This document shows, piece by piece, positions 1-12,084 of a stretch of 64,000 bases of DNA. This DNA comes from Rhodoferax sp. (GTDB taxonomy: Bacteria > Pseudomonadota > Gammaproteobacteria > Burkholderiales > Burkholderiaceae_C). The first letter of the stretch is position 1. Each line of letters begins with the position of its first letter. The stretch covers positions 62,001 to 126,000 of the forward strand of contig NZ_JAURYQ010000036.1 of the NCBI RefSeq assembly GCF_030653815.1, in the 5' to 3' direction. Both the position numbers and the translations under genes were made by a program. A model generated the notes under the pieces. The model did no database searches and had not been told where the DNA came from. It saw only the letters and a list, made by a program, of their open reading frames with translations.

Positions 1-451
1 GCTGCCAGGGGAACTTGTCCTCATAGCCGCCCAGGCCGACTTTTTGCAGCAGCCTGCGCGCGCGTTCTTCGTACTCTTTGCGTTTGGCCTTGAAGTGGCT
101 GCGGTAGGGCTCGACAATTTCCAGCGGCAACAGCACGTTGTCCACGGTGGTGCGCCAGGGCAGCAGCGACGGTGCCTGAAACGCCATGCCGGAAATCTTG
201 AGCGGTCCGGTCACCGGCTGCTGGTCGATGTGAATCTTGCCCATCGATGGCATTTTCAAACCGGTGGCCAACTTCATGAAGGTGGACTTGCCGCACCCTG
301 ACGGGCCGACAATGGCGATGAACTCGCCCTGGCGCACCTTCATGTCGATGGCTTCAACGGCAAACTGGTTTTGTTCCAGCAGTTCGTCGTTGTAGGCCAG
401 CCAGACGTCGGAGAAATCGACAAACCAGGGGCTGGGTTCGTGATGCATCAT
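1..451 (-). CDS. ABC transporter ATP-binding protein, NitT/TauT type (3' end outside window)
   Basis: This is the N-terminal 150 residues of a nucleotide-binding subunit; the rest lies left of base 1. The Walker A motif GPSGCGKST is at residues 49-57 and the Q-loop region reads FQAPSLLPWRTTVDNVLLPL, wording typical of the SsuB/TauB/ThiZ group. Two ATG codons sit in tandem and I take the first. It begins 3 bp after the stop of the upstream binding-protein gene, so the two are one operon and the permease is presumably further left. It should power uptake of a small anionic or aromatic solute across the inner membrane. The substrate cannot be told from the sequence. The Walker B and signature motifs are not in the window. 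Confidence 0.93.
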   Translation of the reverse strand, partial: MMHHEPSPWFVDFSDVWLAYNDELLEQNQFAVEAIDMKVRQGEFIAIVGPSGCGKSTFMKLATGLKMPSMGKIHIDQQPVTGPLKISGMAFQAPSLLPWRTTVDNVLLPLEIVEPYRSHFKAKRKEYEERARRLLQKVGLGGYEDKFPWQ

Positions 452-454
452 GGC

Positions 455-1483
455 TTATTTCTTCGGCAACACATCCAGCACTGCCTTGGTTGGCAAAAAG
501 CTGCCATTCCAGACCGCATCCGGGTTGACCCGGGTTTTGGTGCCGAAGGCGTCTGATACTTGCGACGCCATCAGCGCCAGACGCGGGCCGTTGACCTGGC
601 CAAAGCCCTCGGCGCGGGCGTTCGGGCTGTTGATGGTGGTGTCAATGGCCAGTTGCAAGCGGCGGGTTTCCAGTGCCACGTTGACAATGCCGTCGCGTGC
701 CTTGACGTCGTTGATGGCTGCGCCCGGGTTGGCGATCACGTCTTTGGCGCCCTTGGCAAAGGCGGCCAGAAAAGATTTAATGGCTTCGGGGTTTTCCTTG
801 ATGAGCTTGGGCGACGCGATGATGGCGTTGCCGTACAGCTTGACGCCAAACGCCGGGTAGGGCATGACCACCACGTCAGCGGCCTTGGCGCCGCGTGCCT
901 CCAGGTTCAACAGAGAGGTGAAGGTAAATCCGGTGATGGCATCGACGTCGCCGCGCACCAGCATGGTTTCACGCAGCGGCGGGTCCATGGCGGTCCAGGT
1001 CACGCCACTGATGGCGTTGGCCTTGGCAAAAATCGGAAACGCGCGTCGGCCCGCATCAAAGACGGGCGCGCCCATTTTTTTGCCGCTCAGGTCGGCCGGG
1101 GTCTTGATGCCGGACTTCTTCAAGGCCATCACAGAGGCTGGGGTGTCGTTGTAGACCATCATCACGGCCACTGGTTTGTTGGGCGCGTCGGGGTTGTTGG
1201 CGTGGAACTCCATCACGGCGGCCAGGTCGGCAAAACCCATGTCGTAGGCCCCAGAGGCGACGCGGGTCACGGCGCCACCCGAGCCGTTGCCTGCATCCAC
1301 CGTCACGTCGAGCTTGGCGTCCTTGAAGTAGCCCTTGGCCGCGGGTGTCAGAAACAGCGCGCTGGGGCCCTCAAAGCGCCAGTCCAACTGGAATTTGATC
1401 GGTGTGGTTTGGGCCTGGACCAGGCCCAGAAAGCCCAAAGTGGCCAGGCTGGCCACAGTTTTGAGGAAAATGCGTTTTGACAT
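455..1483 (-). CDS. ABC transporter periplasmic substrate-binding protein, NMT1/THI5-like
   Basis: A 342-residue periplasmic binding protein. The chosen ATG (complement of 1481-1483) has GGAG about 8 bases upstream and is followed by a classical signal peptide, MSKRIFLK then a hydrophobic stretch ending at VQAQ near residue 25. An in-frame ATG nine codons upstream lacks these signals. The mature start (KFQLDWRFEG, then KGYFKDAKLDV) and the later GAYDMGFADLAAV follow the SsuA/TauA/ThiY fold. The gene is coupled to the ATPase at 1-451. Members bind sulfonates, nitrate, pyrimidine precursors or flavins. The nearby urate genes make a purine-related ligand conceivable, but maeB and a terminator lie between, so this is only inference. 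Confidence 0.9.
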   Translation of the reverse strand: MSKRIFLKTVASLATLGFLGLVQAQTTPIKFQLDWRFEGPSALFLTPAAKGYFKDAKLDVTVDAGNGSGGAVTRVASGAYDMGFADLAAVMEFHANNPDAPNKPVAVMMVYNDTPASVMALKKSGIKTPADLSGKKMGAPVFDAGRRAFPIFAKANAISGVTWTAMDPPLRETMLVRGDVDAITGFTFTSLLNLEARGAKAADVVVMPYPAFGVKLYGNAIIASPKLIKENPEAIKSFLAAFAKGAKDVIANPGAAINDVKARDGIVNVALETRRLQLAIDTTINSPNARAEGFGQVNGPRLALMASQVSDAFGTKTRVNPDAVWNGSFLPTKAVLDVLPKK

Positions 1484-1553
1484 GAGAACTCCATGGGATT
1501 GAGTGAACACATGTCAAACAGCAATAAAGGTGCCAGGCCTTGCGAGCCAGACC

Positions 1554-1600
1554 ATGACAAAAATAAACGCCCTGTGCACTTACATGGTGCACAGGGCGTT
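1554..1600 (-). terminator. Intrinsic terminator of maeB
   Basis: A perfect 14-bp stem (1566-1579 with 1587-1600) closes a 7-nt loop. Read on the minus strand, just downstream of the maeB stop, it is followed by the U-rich run TTTATTTTTG. This is a textbook rho-independent terminator. It separates maeB transcription from the ABC transporter genes. On the plus strand the stem is not followed by a T-run. Confidence 0.9.
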
Positions 1601-1665
1601 GTTCTGGCTGTCCGGCCCGATCCCGTCACTGCCTTAGCAGTGACATTTTTATTTCACGTTAACGT

Positions 1666-3969
<2,304 letters not shown>

Positions 3970-4056
3970 TGATGTCTCCTTATGAAAATGGATGGCACGC
4001 ACTTTACACCCGCAGCAGGCCAATTTTTTGACTGGATGGGTGCGGCTTGATCCAAC

Positions 4057-5289
4057 TCAACTCAGCAGATCATGCAGGCTGCGGGCAATGACTTTGGTGG
4101 CGCGCCGCAGGTCTTCCAGTTCCAGCCGTTCGTCGGCGCGTTTGGCGTGGGACTCAAGTACGGTGCGTGGCCCGGCGCCGTAAATCACGCCCGGAATGCC
4201 GGCCTGGGCAAACAGGCGCACGTCGGTGTACAGCGGTGTGCCCAGTGCCGGAATGGCTTCACCAAAAATGGCCTTGCCGTGTTGCTGAATGGCATCGACC
4301 AGCGGTTGGTTGCCAGGCATGGGCTGCATGGCATGGGCCAGCAACATGCGCTTGATATCCACCCTGATGCCCGGCAGTGTGGCGGCAGTGTCAAGAATCA
4401 GCTGGCGCAGATTGGCTTCAACCTCGGTGGCGTTCTCTTCGGGAATCATGCGCCTGTCCAGCTTGAAGCTGACCGTGCCCGGCACCACGTTGGTGTTGGT
4501 GCCGCCGCTGATCAGGCCGACGTTCAGGTAAGGATGGTTGATGCCCTGAACTTTTGAGCTGATGGACTTGTACAGCGTGTTTTGTGCATACAGCACGCTC
4601 AAAATCTGCACCGCAGCCTGCAAGGCGTCGACGCCCGATTCGGGAATGGCGGCGTGCGCCATCTGGCCGTGCACGGTGACTTCGAGTTGCAGGCAGCCGT
4701 TGTGCGCGGTGATCACCTGATAGCTGAAGCCTGCGGCAATCATCAGGTCGGGTTGGGTAAGCTGGTGTTGCAGCAACCAGGCCGGGCCCACCTCACCGCC
4801 AAATTCCTCGTCGTAGGTGAACAGCAGCTCGATGCTGCCCTTGGTCGGTTTGCACACGGCCTCGAGCGCGCGCATGGCAAAGGTGAAGGTGGAAAAGTCG
4901 CACTTGCTCACCGCGCTGGCGCGGCCGTACAGTTTGCCGTTCTCGATCTCGCCGCCGTAAGGGGCATGCGTCCAGCCCTCGCCCGGGGGCACCACGTCGC
5001 CGTGGGCGTTGAGCGCAATGGTTTTGCCGCCCGCCCCATAACGGTGACGCACGATCAGGTTGGTGATGCTTTGCAGGCCGGCAGCCTGCACTTCGGCAGC
5101 GGGCACCGGGTGCCTTTCGGCCTCAATGCCCATGGCCTGCAGCAATTCGGCCGTGCGTTCGGCGTGGGGCGCGTTGTTGCCCGGGGGGGTGTCGGTGGGG
5201 ACGCGAATGAGTTCCTGCAGAAAGCGCACCTGTTCGTCAAAGTGGTCGTCGATCCAAGCGTCAAGTTGGGAGTAAGGGGTCATGGTCAT
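4057..5289 (-). CDS. M20 family amidohydrolase/deacylase (ArgE/DapE/ACY1 type), substrate unknown
   Basis: A 410-residue zinc amidohydrolase. Metal-ligand motifs are visible: ALNAHGDVVPPGEGW (His and Asp), the bridging Asp in SAVSKCDFSTF, the catalytic pair EE in TYDEEFGGEVG, and the C-terminal ligand region ESHAKRADE. The dimerisation insert (GQMAHAAIPESGVDA) is also present. It is cytoplasmic, with no signal peptide. The gene lies 43 bp downstream of the uraD-allC fusion on the same strand, so it may be the last gene of the allantoin arm. AllC itself is a related M20 enzyme, so this could act on a later ureido or N-acyl intermediate. That is a context guess; general N-acyl amino acid deacylase is equally possible. 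The start may also be the ATG two codons later (5283). Confidence 0.88.
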   Translation of the reverse strand: MTMTPYSQLDAWIDDHFDEQVRFLQELIRVPTDTPPGNNAPHAERTAELLQAMGIEAERHPVPAAEVQAAGLQSITNLIVRHRYGAGGKTIALNAHGDVVPPGEGWTHAPYGGEIENGKLYGRASAVSKCDFSTFTFAMRALEAVCKPTKGSIELLFTYDEEFGGEVGPAWLLQHQLTQPDLMIAAGFSYQVITAHNGCLQLEVTVHGQMAHAAIPESGVDALQAAVQILSVLYAQNTLYKSISSKVQGINHPYLNVGLISGGTNTNVVPGTVSFKLDRRMIPEENATEVEANLRQLILDTAATLPGIRVDIKRMLLAHAMQPMPGNQPLVDAIQQHGKAIFGEAIPALGTPLYTDVRLFAQAGIPGVIYGAGPRTVLESHAKRADERLELEDLRRATKVIARSLHDLLS

Positions 5290-5332
5290 CGAGGTTTTGT
5301 CATTGTTGTTCCAGGGCTTCGCAGGGTCGACT

Positions 5333-7147
<1,815 letters not shown>

Positions 7148-7158
7148 GGTGTCAAGCC

Positions 7159-8109
7159 TCAAATTGAATAGGGGTGTGTGGCCCGCCAGTGCCGGGCAAT
7201 GTCGATGCGCCGGCACACCCACACCTTGTCATGCTGGCCGATGTAGTCCAGGAACCGCTGCAGCGCCACAATGCGCCCGGGGCGCCCCAGCAGGCGGCAG
7301 TGCATGCCCACACTCATCATCTTGGGGGCATCCAGGCCAGCCGGGTCGCCCTCGGCATACAGCGCGTCGAACGTGTCCTTGAGATACTGAAAAAACGGGT
7401 CGGCGTAAGCGTAGCCTTGCGGCAGCGCAAAACGCATGTCATTGCAGTCCAGCGTGTAGGGCACGATCAGTTGCGGCACCACCTCGCCGTTGGTCTTGCG
7501 CACTTCCATCCAGAACGGCAGGTCGTCGCCGTAGTAGTCACTGTCGTAGTCAAAACCGCCAAAGTCGGCCACCAGGCGGCGCGTGTTGGGGCTGTCGCGC
7601 CCGGTGTACCAGCCCAAAGGTCGTTCACCCATCAGCCGCGTCAGGATGTCCATGCCACGCGCCATGTGCTCGCGCTCCACGTCTTCGGGCAAATTTTGGT
7701 AATGAATCCAGCGCCAGCCATGGCATGCGATCTCGTGGCCCAATTGTTGGCAGGCCTGCACCAGTTCGGGGGTGCGCTCCAGCGCCATGCTGACACCGAA
7801 CACCGTGAGCGGCAGGCCGCGCTGCTCAAACTCGCGCAGGATGCGCCACACGCCGGCGCGGGCGCCGTATTCGTAAATGCCTTCCATGCTGATGTGCCGG
7901 TCCGGGTAGCTGGCCGGGTTGGCCATCTCGGACAAAAATTGCTCGCTGCCCGCGTCGCCGTGCAGCACGCAGTTCTCGCCGCCTTCTTCATAGTTGAGGA
8001 CAAACTGCACCGCAATGCGGGCCTGGTCGGGCCAGCGGGCATGAGGCGGCGTGGGGCCGTAACCCTGGAGGTCGCGCGGGTAGGGCAGGGTGCTGTTGTA
8101 GTGTTGCAT
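7159..8109 (-). CDS. puuE: Allantoinase PuuE (polysaccharide-deacetylase fold)
   Basis: The 316-residue product opens with YPRDLQGYGPTPPHARWP and continues with VQFVLNYEEGGE, GVWRILREFEQRGLPLTVFGV, HEIACHGWRWIHYQ and WYTGRDSPNTRRLV. This is the signature of the metal-independent PuuE allantoinases, unrelated to the metal-dependent AllB enzymes. It hydrolyses allantoin to allantoate in the cytoplasm. It sits between gntR (19 bp upstream) and uraD-allC (11 bp downstream) on the same strand, giving a polycistronic unit. No good ribosome-binding site precedes the ATG, so translation may depend on the upstream gene. Confidence 0.96.
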   Translation of the reverse strand: MQHYNSTLPYPRDLQGYGPTPPHARWPDQARIAVQFVLNYEEGGENCVLHGDAGSEQFLSEMANPASYPDRHISMEGIYEYGARAGVWRILREFEQRGLPLTVFGVSMALERTPELVQACQQLGHEIACHGWRWIHYQNLPEDVEREHMARGMDILTRLMGERPLGWYTGRDSPNTRRLVADFGGFDYDSDYYGDDLPFWMEVRKTNGEVVPQLIVPYTLDCNDMRFALPQGYAYADPFFQYLKDTFDALYAEGDPAGLDAPKMMSVGMHCRLLGRPGRIVALQRFLDYIGQHDKVWVCRRIDIARHWRATHPYSI

Positions 8110-8128
8110 GGGGAAGGCGGGAATTCAG

Positions 8129-8842
8129 TCAACTAAAGGCGCTGGCAATGGCGTCGATGGCGTGAGTGGCAGGCGCGGGGTCGAAGTCGAGGTTGGCCTC
8201 GACGTGGTGCAGGTGTTCTTCCATCAGGCGCACCGCCAGGGCTTCGTCTTTGGCGGCCAGCGCCTTGACGATTTGCGCATGTTCGTCGCTGGAATGTTCA
8301 GCCGCGCGGCTGGACTGGTACATCAGCGTGATCAGTGAGCAGCGCGAGATCAACTCGCCCAGCAACTCCGCCAGCACCTGGTTGCCCATGAGCTCGGCCA
8401 TGCGCACATGAAAGTCGCCCAGCAGTTGGTTGCGCTGGCTGCGGCCGTTGTTGTCATCGAGCGCCAGGGCGGCTTGTTCGGCCTTGATGTGGGCTTGCAG
8501 CACCTTGATCTGTTTTCCGGTGACCTGGCGCACAAAGGCGCGCGTGGTTTCAAGCTCGAGCATGCGGCGTACCGCAAACACCTGTTTGGCCTCGGCCACC
8601 GACGGGCTGGCCACATAGGCGCCGCGGGCCGGCTCCATGCGGATCAGGCGGTGCTGCGACAACTGAAACAGGGCCTGGCGCACCAGTGTGCGCGACACGC
8701 CAAACTGGCTCGCAATTTTTTGCTCGGCCAACTTGGTGCCGGGCTTGAGCCGGTGTGACACGATGGCCTGCGTGAGCGCTGCCACGATCTGGTCAGTGCT
8801 TGAAGTTGCCGCGCTGACGGGAATAATTTGTTCGGTTGCCAT
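8129..8842 (-). CDS. GntR family (FCD subfamily) transcriptional regulator, probable urate-locus regulator
   Basis: A 237-residue regulator. The N-terminal winged helix-turn-helix covers about residues 15-80 (IVSHRLKPGTKLAEQKIASQ, then FGVSRTLVRQALFQLSQHRLI). An FCD ligand-binding domain follows (VFAVRRMLELETTRAFV; DFHVRMAELMGN; HAQIVKALAAKDEALAVRLMEEHLHHVE). The FCD histidines usually bind a metal that helps hold a carboxylate ligand. It is divergent from uraH across a 65-bp gap with a perfect palindrome and co-directional with puuE. Inference: it represses both arms and responds to a urate or allantoin pathway intermediate. Confidence 0.93.
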   Translation of the reverse strand: MATEQIIPVSAATSSTDQIVAALTQAIVSHRLKPGTKLAEQKIASQFGVSRTLVRQALFQLSQHRLIRMEPARGAYVASPSVAEAKQVFAVRRMLELETTRAFVRQVTGKQIKVLQAHIKAEQAALALDDNNGRSQRNQLLGDFHVRMAELMGNQVLAELLGELISRCSLITLMYQSSRAAEHSSDEHAQIVKALAAKDEALAVRLMEEHLHHVEANLDFDPAPATHAIDAIASAFS

Positions 8843-8867
8843 GTCGGGATGATAGCCGTTTGCAGAA

Positions 8868-8883
8868 AAAGTGTATACACTTT
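8868..8883. promoter_or_regulatory. Perfect 16-bp palindrome, probable GntR operator
   Basis: AAAGTGTATACACTTT is a perfect inverted repeat between divergent gntR (start 8842) and uraH (start 8908). GTGTATACAC-type cores are common for GntR-FCD regulators. TATACA within it could act as part of a -10 element in either direction, so binding would block both promoters. The assignment to the adjacent regulator is inference from position. Confidence 0.75.
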
Positions 8884-8907
8884 GGTGAAATTTTTAAGGA
8901 AAGCACC

Positions 8908-9261
8908 ATGGGACTCAGCACACATGTTCTCGACACCATGCATGGCAGGCCGGCCGCAGGCATGGCCGTGGCTTTGTATGCCACCGGGCCAGACGGCGCG
9001 CGTTGCCTGAAACAATTTGTGCTCAACCAGGACGGCCGCAACCCGGACGGGCTGTTGCTCAGTGCTGCCGAATTGCAGCGCGGCAGCTATCGGCTGGTGT
9101 TTGATGTGGCGGCGTATTTCAAGACCTGCGGCGTGGCTTTGCCAGAGCCCAATTTTTTGAACCAGGTGAGTCTGGACTTTGGTGTGGCCGCCCCGGAGCA
9201 GCATTACCACGTGCCGCTGCTGGTGAGTCCGTGGAGCTATTCAACCTACCGGGGCTCGTGA
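8908..9261 (+). CDS. uraH: 5-Hydroxyisourate hydrolase (transthyretin-like)
   Basis: At 117 residues this is the normal length for the family. It begins MGLSTHVLDTMHGRPAAGM, the HIU hydrolase N-terminal signature with the active-site His, and ends WSYSTYRGS, matching the invariant C-terminal YRGS tetrapeptide. It converts 5-hydroxyisourate, the product of PuuD, to OHCU for UraD. The start is fixed by AAGGA 7 bases upstream and by family alignment; an upstream in-frame codon would overlap the operator and gntR. There is no signal peptide, so it is cytoplasmic. It is the first gene rightward from the presumed GntR operator. Confidence 0.97.
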   Translation: MGLSTHVLDTMHGRPAAGMAVALYATGPDGARCLKQFVLNQDGRNPDGLLLSAAELQRGSYRLVFDVAAYFKTCGVALPEPNFLNQVSLDFGVAAPEQHYHVPLLVSPWSYSTYRGS

Positions 9262-9271
9262 GGTGGGGCTG

Positions 9272-9802
9272 TTACAACTGCCCCTCGGTCAGCGTATCGA
9301 GCTGGAACAGGCCACTTTTGTGCCACAGCCAGGTGTCGGTGTACGTGACACGGCCCATGCGCACTGGGGCGGGGTAGGGGGCGGCCAGGCGCACGGTACG
9401 CTCGATTTCGGCCATGACCTCGGGGGCGTGACTGGGCGCGCGCATCCAGCTGGTGCTGGTGACCAGGCCCATGCCGTCCACCTCGATCTGCAGCACACCC
9501 ACAGCGTAAAGCAGGGGCGGCATCTTGCCGCGGTACACGCGCTTCACATTGCGTTCGTACAAGTGGCTGGCAGCATCCAGTCGGTAAGCGCGGGGTGTGA
9601 CGGCGCTCGATACATAAGTGGGCACAGGCACAGGCACGGGTGGGGGGGCCACCACCAAGGGGGCGGGCGGGGGTGCCACGGGGGCGGGCAAGGGCGGGGG
9701 CGGCGGCAAGGGTGTCGATGTACAGCCGGCCAAAATCGCAGCCATGCCAGCCATCAGGCGCAGCGAAACCTGCTTGGAGCGTAATGAGGCAAATATGTTC
9801 AT
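9272..9802 (-). CDS. Proline-rich lipoprotein with TonB-like C-terminal domain
   Basis: A 176-residue predicted lipoprotein: signal peptide with lipobox LAGC (Cys27), then about 40 residues rich in Pro and Val, then a globular domain. Its pattern VLQIEVDGMGLVTSTSWMRA, a following helix and AAPYPAP resembles the TonB C-terminal fold. It lacks the N-terminal membrane anchor of true TonB and is probably tethered to a membrane by lipid. It converges on uraH with a 10-bp gap and is divergent from xdhC, so it interrupts the urate genes without obvious relation to them. A longer in-frame start would overlap xdhC antisense and is rejected. Confidence 0.8.
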   Translation of the reverse strand: MNIFASLRSKQVSLRLMAGMAAILAGCTSTPLPPPPPLPAPVAPPPAPLVVAPPPVPVPVPTYVSSAVTPRAYRLDAASHLYERNVKRVYRGKMPPLLYAVGVLQIEVDGMGLVTSTSWMRAPSHAPEVMAEIERTVRLAAPYPAPVRMGRVTYTDTWLWHKSGLFQLDTLTEGQL

Positions 9803-9923
9803 GTGTTGTCTCGAAAAAATGACTGGTTTGCGCGTTGTAACATTGCCCGCCACTGACAAGCCCGTAATGTGCCTCAAAAAGCCAGGGTTGTCTTTGGGGT
9901 TAGCGCTAAAAGGGTAATCAATT

Positions 9924-10748
9924 GTGACTGTCGAAGCGCATTTTTTGAAGCTTTTGAGCGCACAACCGGCTGTGCTGGTCTCGGTGCAGGCGCATCGTGG
10001 CTCGGTGCCGCGTGAGGCGGGCGCCTGGATGGCGGTGTTTGCTGACAGCACTTTTGGCAGTATTGGTGGTGGTCATTTGGAGTGGCAAGCCATGGAGCAG
10101 GCTCGGGCACAGCTGGGCGGCCAAGTCGGCTTGCAGGTTCGCCGTGTTTCTCTGGGGCCGTCATTGGGGCAGTGCTGTGGTGGCGAAGTCACGCTGCAAT
10201 TCGAGCCAGTCAGTGCCTCGGACCTCACCCGCTTGCACCAGCATTTTTCGGATCAGCGGGCACTGTGGCCGCCTGTGGCCTTGTTTGGTGGTGGTCATGT
10301 GGCGACTGCGCTGGTGCAGGTGCTGGGCCGCTTGCCGTTCCGGGTGCATTGGCTGGACAGCCGCGACGGCATTTTTCCTGAAGACTTGCCCGCCAATGCC
10401 TGTGCAGAGCATTCCGACCCGGTTCAACGCGGCGTGGCCGGACTGGCGCCCGGGACCCGGGTGCTGATCATGAGCTTCAGCCACGCTGAAGACCTGGACG
10501 TGGTGGCTGCCTGCTTGCTGCGCCAGCGTTTACACGCGGATTTGCCCTTCATTGGATTGATCGGCAGCCGAAGCAAATGGGCCACCTTTCGCCATCGCCT
10601 GGCCGAGCGTGGCTTCAGTGCGCAGGAGCTGGGGCAAGTGACCAGCCCGATCGGTGTGCCGGACATTGCTGGCAAGGTACCCGACGTCATTGCCGTGGCG
10701 GTGGCGGCACAACTCTTGCAACTGAGTGGTTCAACCAAGGAAGCATGA
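9924..10748 (+). CDS. xdhC: Xanthine dehydrogenase accessory protein XdhC
   Basis: A 274-residue protein of the XdhC/CoxI family. The N-terminal domain has SVQAHRGSVPREAGAWM and LGQCCGGEVTLQFEP with the conserved paired cysteines. The C-terminal Rossmann-like domain has PVALFGGGHVATALV and FIGLIGSRSKWATFRHRL. It binds molybdenum cofactor, promotes its sulfuration and loads it into xanthine dehydrogenase. The xdhA/xdhB genes are not in this window, so they must lie elsewhere. The start is GTG, with AGGG about 9 bases upstream. The stop overlaps the puuD start, so the two are co-translated. A 10-bp palindrome (TTAGCGCTAA, 9900-9909) lies just upstream. Confidence 0.95.
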   Translation: MTVEAHFLKLLSAQPAVLVSVQAHRGSVPREAGAWMAVFADSTFGSIGGGHLEWQAMEQARAQLGGQVGLQVRRVSLGPSLGQCCGGEVTLQFEPVSASDLTRLHQHFSDQRALWPPVALFGGGHVATALVQVLGRLPFRVHWLDSRDGIFPEDLPANACAEHSDPVQRGVAGLAPGTRVLIMSFSHAEDLDVVAACLLRQRLHADLPFIGLIGSRSKWATFRHRLAERGFSAQELGQVTSPIGVPDIAGKVPDVIAVAVAAQLLQLSGSTKEA

Positions 10749-11974
10749 TGGAAAGTTATATTTTGGATTGGCTCAACCTGCTGCTGCGCTGGGCGCATGT
10801 GGTCACCGCCATCGCCTGGATCGGTTCCTCGTTTTACTTTGTCTTTCTGGACAGCAGCCTGACGCCGCCCGAAGACGAAGACCTGAAAAAGCAGGGTGTC
10901 AGCGGCGAATTGTGGGCGGTGCATGGCGGTGGCTTTTATCACCCGGTCAAGTTTGCCGTCAAGCCGCCGCAGTTGCCCAAACACCTGCACTGGTTTTACT
11001 GGGAAAGCTACAGCACCTGGCTCACCGGCTTTGCGCTGTTCACCGTGTCTTACCTCTGGAGCGCCGGCACTTACCTGATCGACAAATCAAAAATGGACTG
11101 GGTGCCCTGGCAGGCGGTGACCGTGGCGATTTTGTTTTTGGTGGTGTTCTGGTTGCTGTATGACCTGATCTGCCGGCTGTATGGGCAGCGCAAAAGCGGT
11201 GACGCGATCGTCGGCGCCCTGGTGATGGTGCTGGTTTGCGTGGCGAGCTGGCTGGCCTGCCACTGGTTTGCGGGCCGAGCCGCCTTTTTGCTGGTGGGCG
11301 CCATGCTGGCCACCAGCATGAGCGCCAATGTGGCGCATTGGATCATTCCGGGCCAGCGAAAAATGGTGGCCGCCATCCAGGCCGGTGCGCCGGTCGACCC
11401 GATCCACGGCATCCGCGGTAAACAGCGCAGCGTGCACAACACCTACTTCACGCTGCCGGTGCTGTTTGCCATGCTCAGCGGCCATTACAGCTTTACCTAC
11501 ACGCACCCGCAAAACTGGCTGGTGCTGATCGCCATGATGTTTGCCGGAGCCGCGGTTCGCCAGTTTTTTGTCATGCGCCACGGCTACAAGCTGGGCCGCA
11601 ATGGCAACCCCTGGCCCTATGCTGGCGTGGGCGTGGCAGTGATCGGGGTCATCATGCTCTGGCTGGCGCCCGAGCCCGTCGAACCGATGCCGGCGGCTAG
11701 CGCTGATGCAGTCAATACCAGTGTGGGCGGCGCCATTGCTTACGCCACGCTGCAACCCATTCTGGCGCAGCGCTGCTATTTGTGCCATGGCGCGCAGGTG
11801 CAAATGAAAAACGTTCGGCTCGACTCGGCCGCCAACGTCAAGTTGCATGCGCAAAATATCTACCAACAGGTGGTGGTCAGCAAGCTCATGCCCATGACCA
11901 ACACCACGGGTATCTCGGAAGCCGAGCGCATGGTGATCAAGCAGTGGTTTGAGACCGGCGCCAAGGTCGATTGA
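10748..11974 (+). CDS. puuD: Membrane urate oxidase PuuD with C-terminal cytochrome c domain
   Basis: A 408-residue integral membrane protein. The urate hydroxylase domain (about 1-310) has some eight hydrophobic segments, starting WLNLLLRWAHVVTAIAWIG. A short linker leads to a cytochrome c domain with heme site CYLCH (343-347) and a Met-containing KLMPMTNTTG that could give the distal ligand. Family knowledge: PuuD oxidises urate to 5-hydroxyisourate and passes electrons to the respiratory chain instead of making peroxide. Two tandem ATGs (10745, 10748) follow AAGGA at 10737-10741; the second has the better spacing. It overlaps the xdhC stop. Confidence 0.95.
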   Translation: MESYILDWLNLLLRWAHVVTAIAWIGSSFYFVFLDSSLTPPEDEDLKKQGVSGELWAVHGGGFYHPVKFAVKPPQLPKHLHWFYWESYSTWLTGFALFTVSYLWSAGTYLIDKSKMDWVPWQAVTVAILFLVVFWLLYDLICRLYGQRKSGDAIVGALVMVLVCVASWLACHWFAGRAAFLLVGAMLATSMSANVAHWIIPGQRKMVAAIQAGAPVDPIHGIRGKQRSVHNTYFTLPVLFAMLSGHYSFTYTHPQNWLVLIAMMFAGAAVRQFFVMRHGYKLGRNGNPWPYAGVGVAVIGVIMLWLAPEPVEPMPAASADAVNTSVGGAIAYATLQPILAQRCYLCHGAQVQMKNVRLDSAANVKLHAQNIYQQVVVSKLMPMTNTTGISEAERMVIKQWFETGAKVD

Positions 11975-12013
11975 GGCTTTTCACGCCCACCGAGGCAGGC
12001 CGAATTCAACCAA

Positions 12014-12048
12014 AAAAATGGCGGACCGTGTTGCGATCCGCCATTTTT
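12014..12048. terminator. Bidirectional intrinsic terminator between puuD and the OmpA lipoprotein gene
   Basis: A 12-bp stem (12014-12025 with 12037-12048) has an 11-nt loop. The outer pairs are A5/T5, so each strand ends the stem in a U-run. It lies between the convergent puuD (ends 11974) and ompA-like (ends 12085) genes and can serve both. Confidence 0.88.
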
Positions 12049-12084
12049 GGCTGGGCCGATGAAGGCCCTGCGTTCAGCGTGTTA

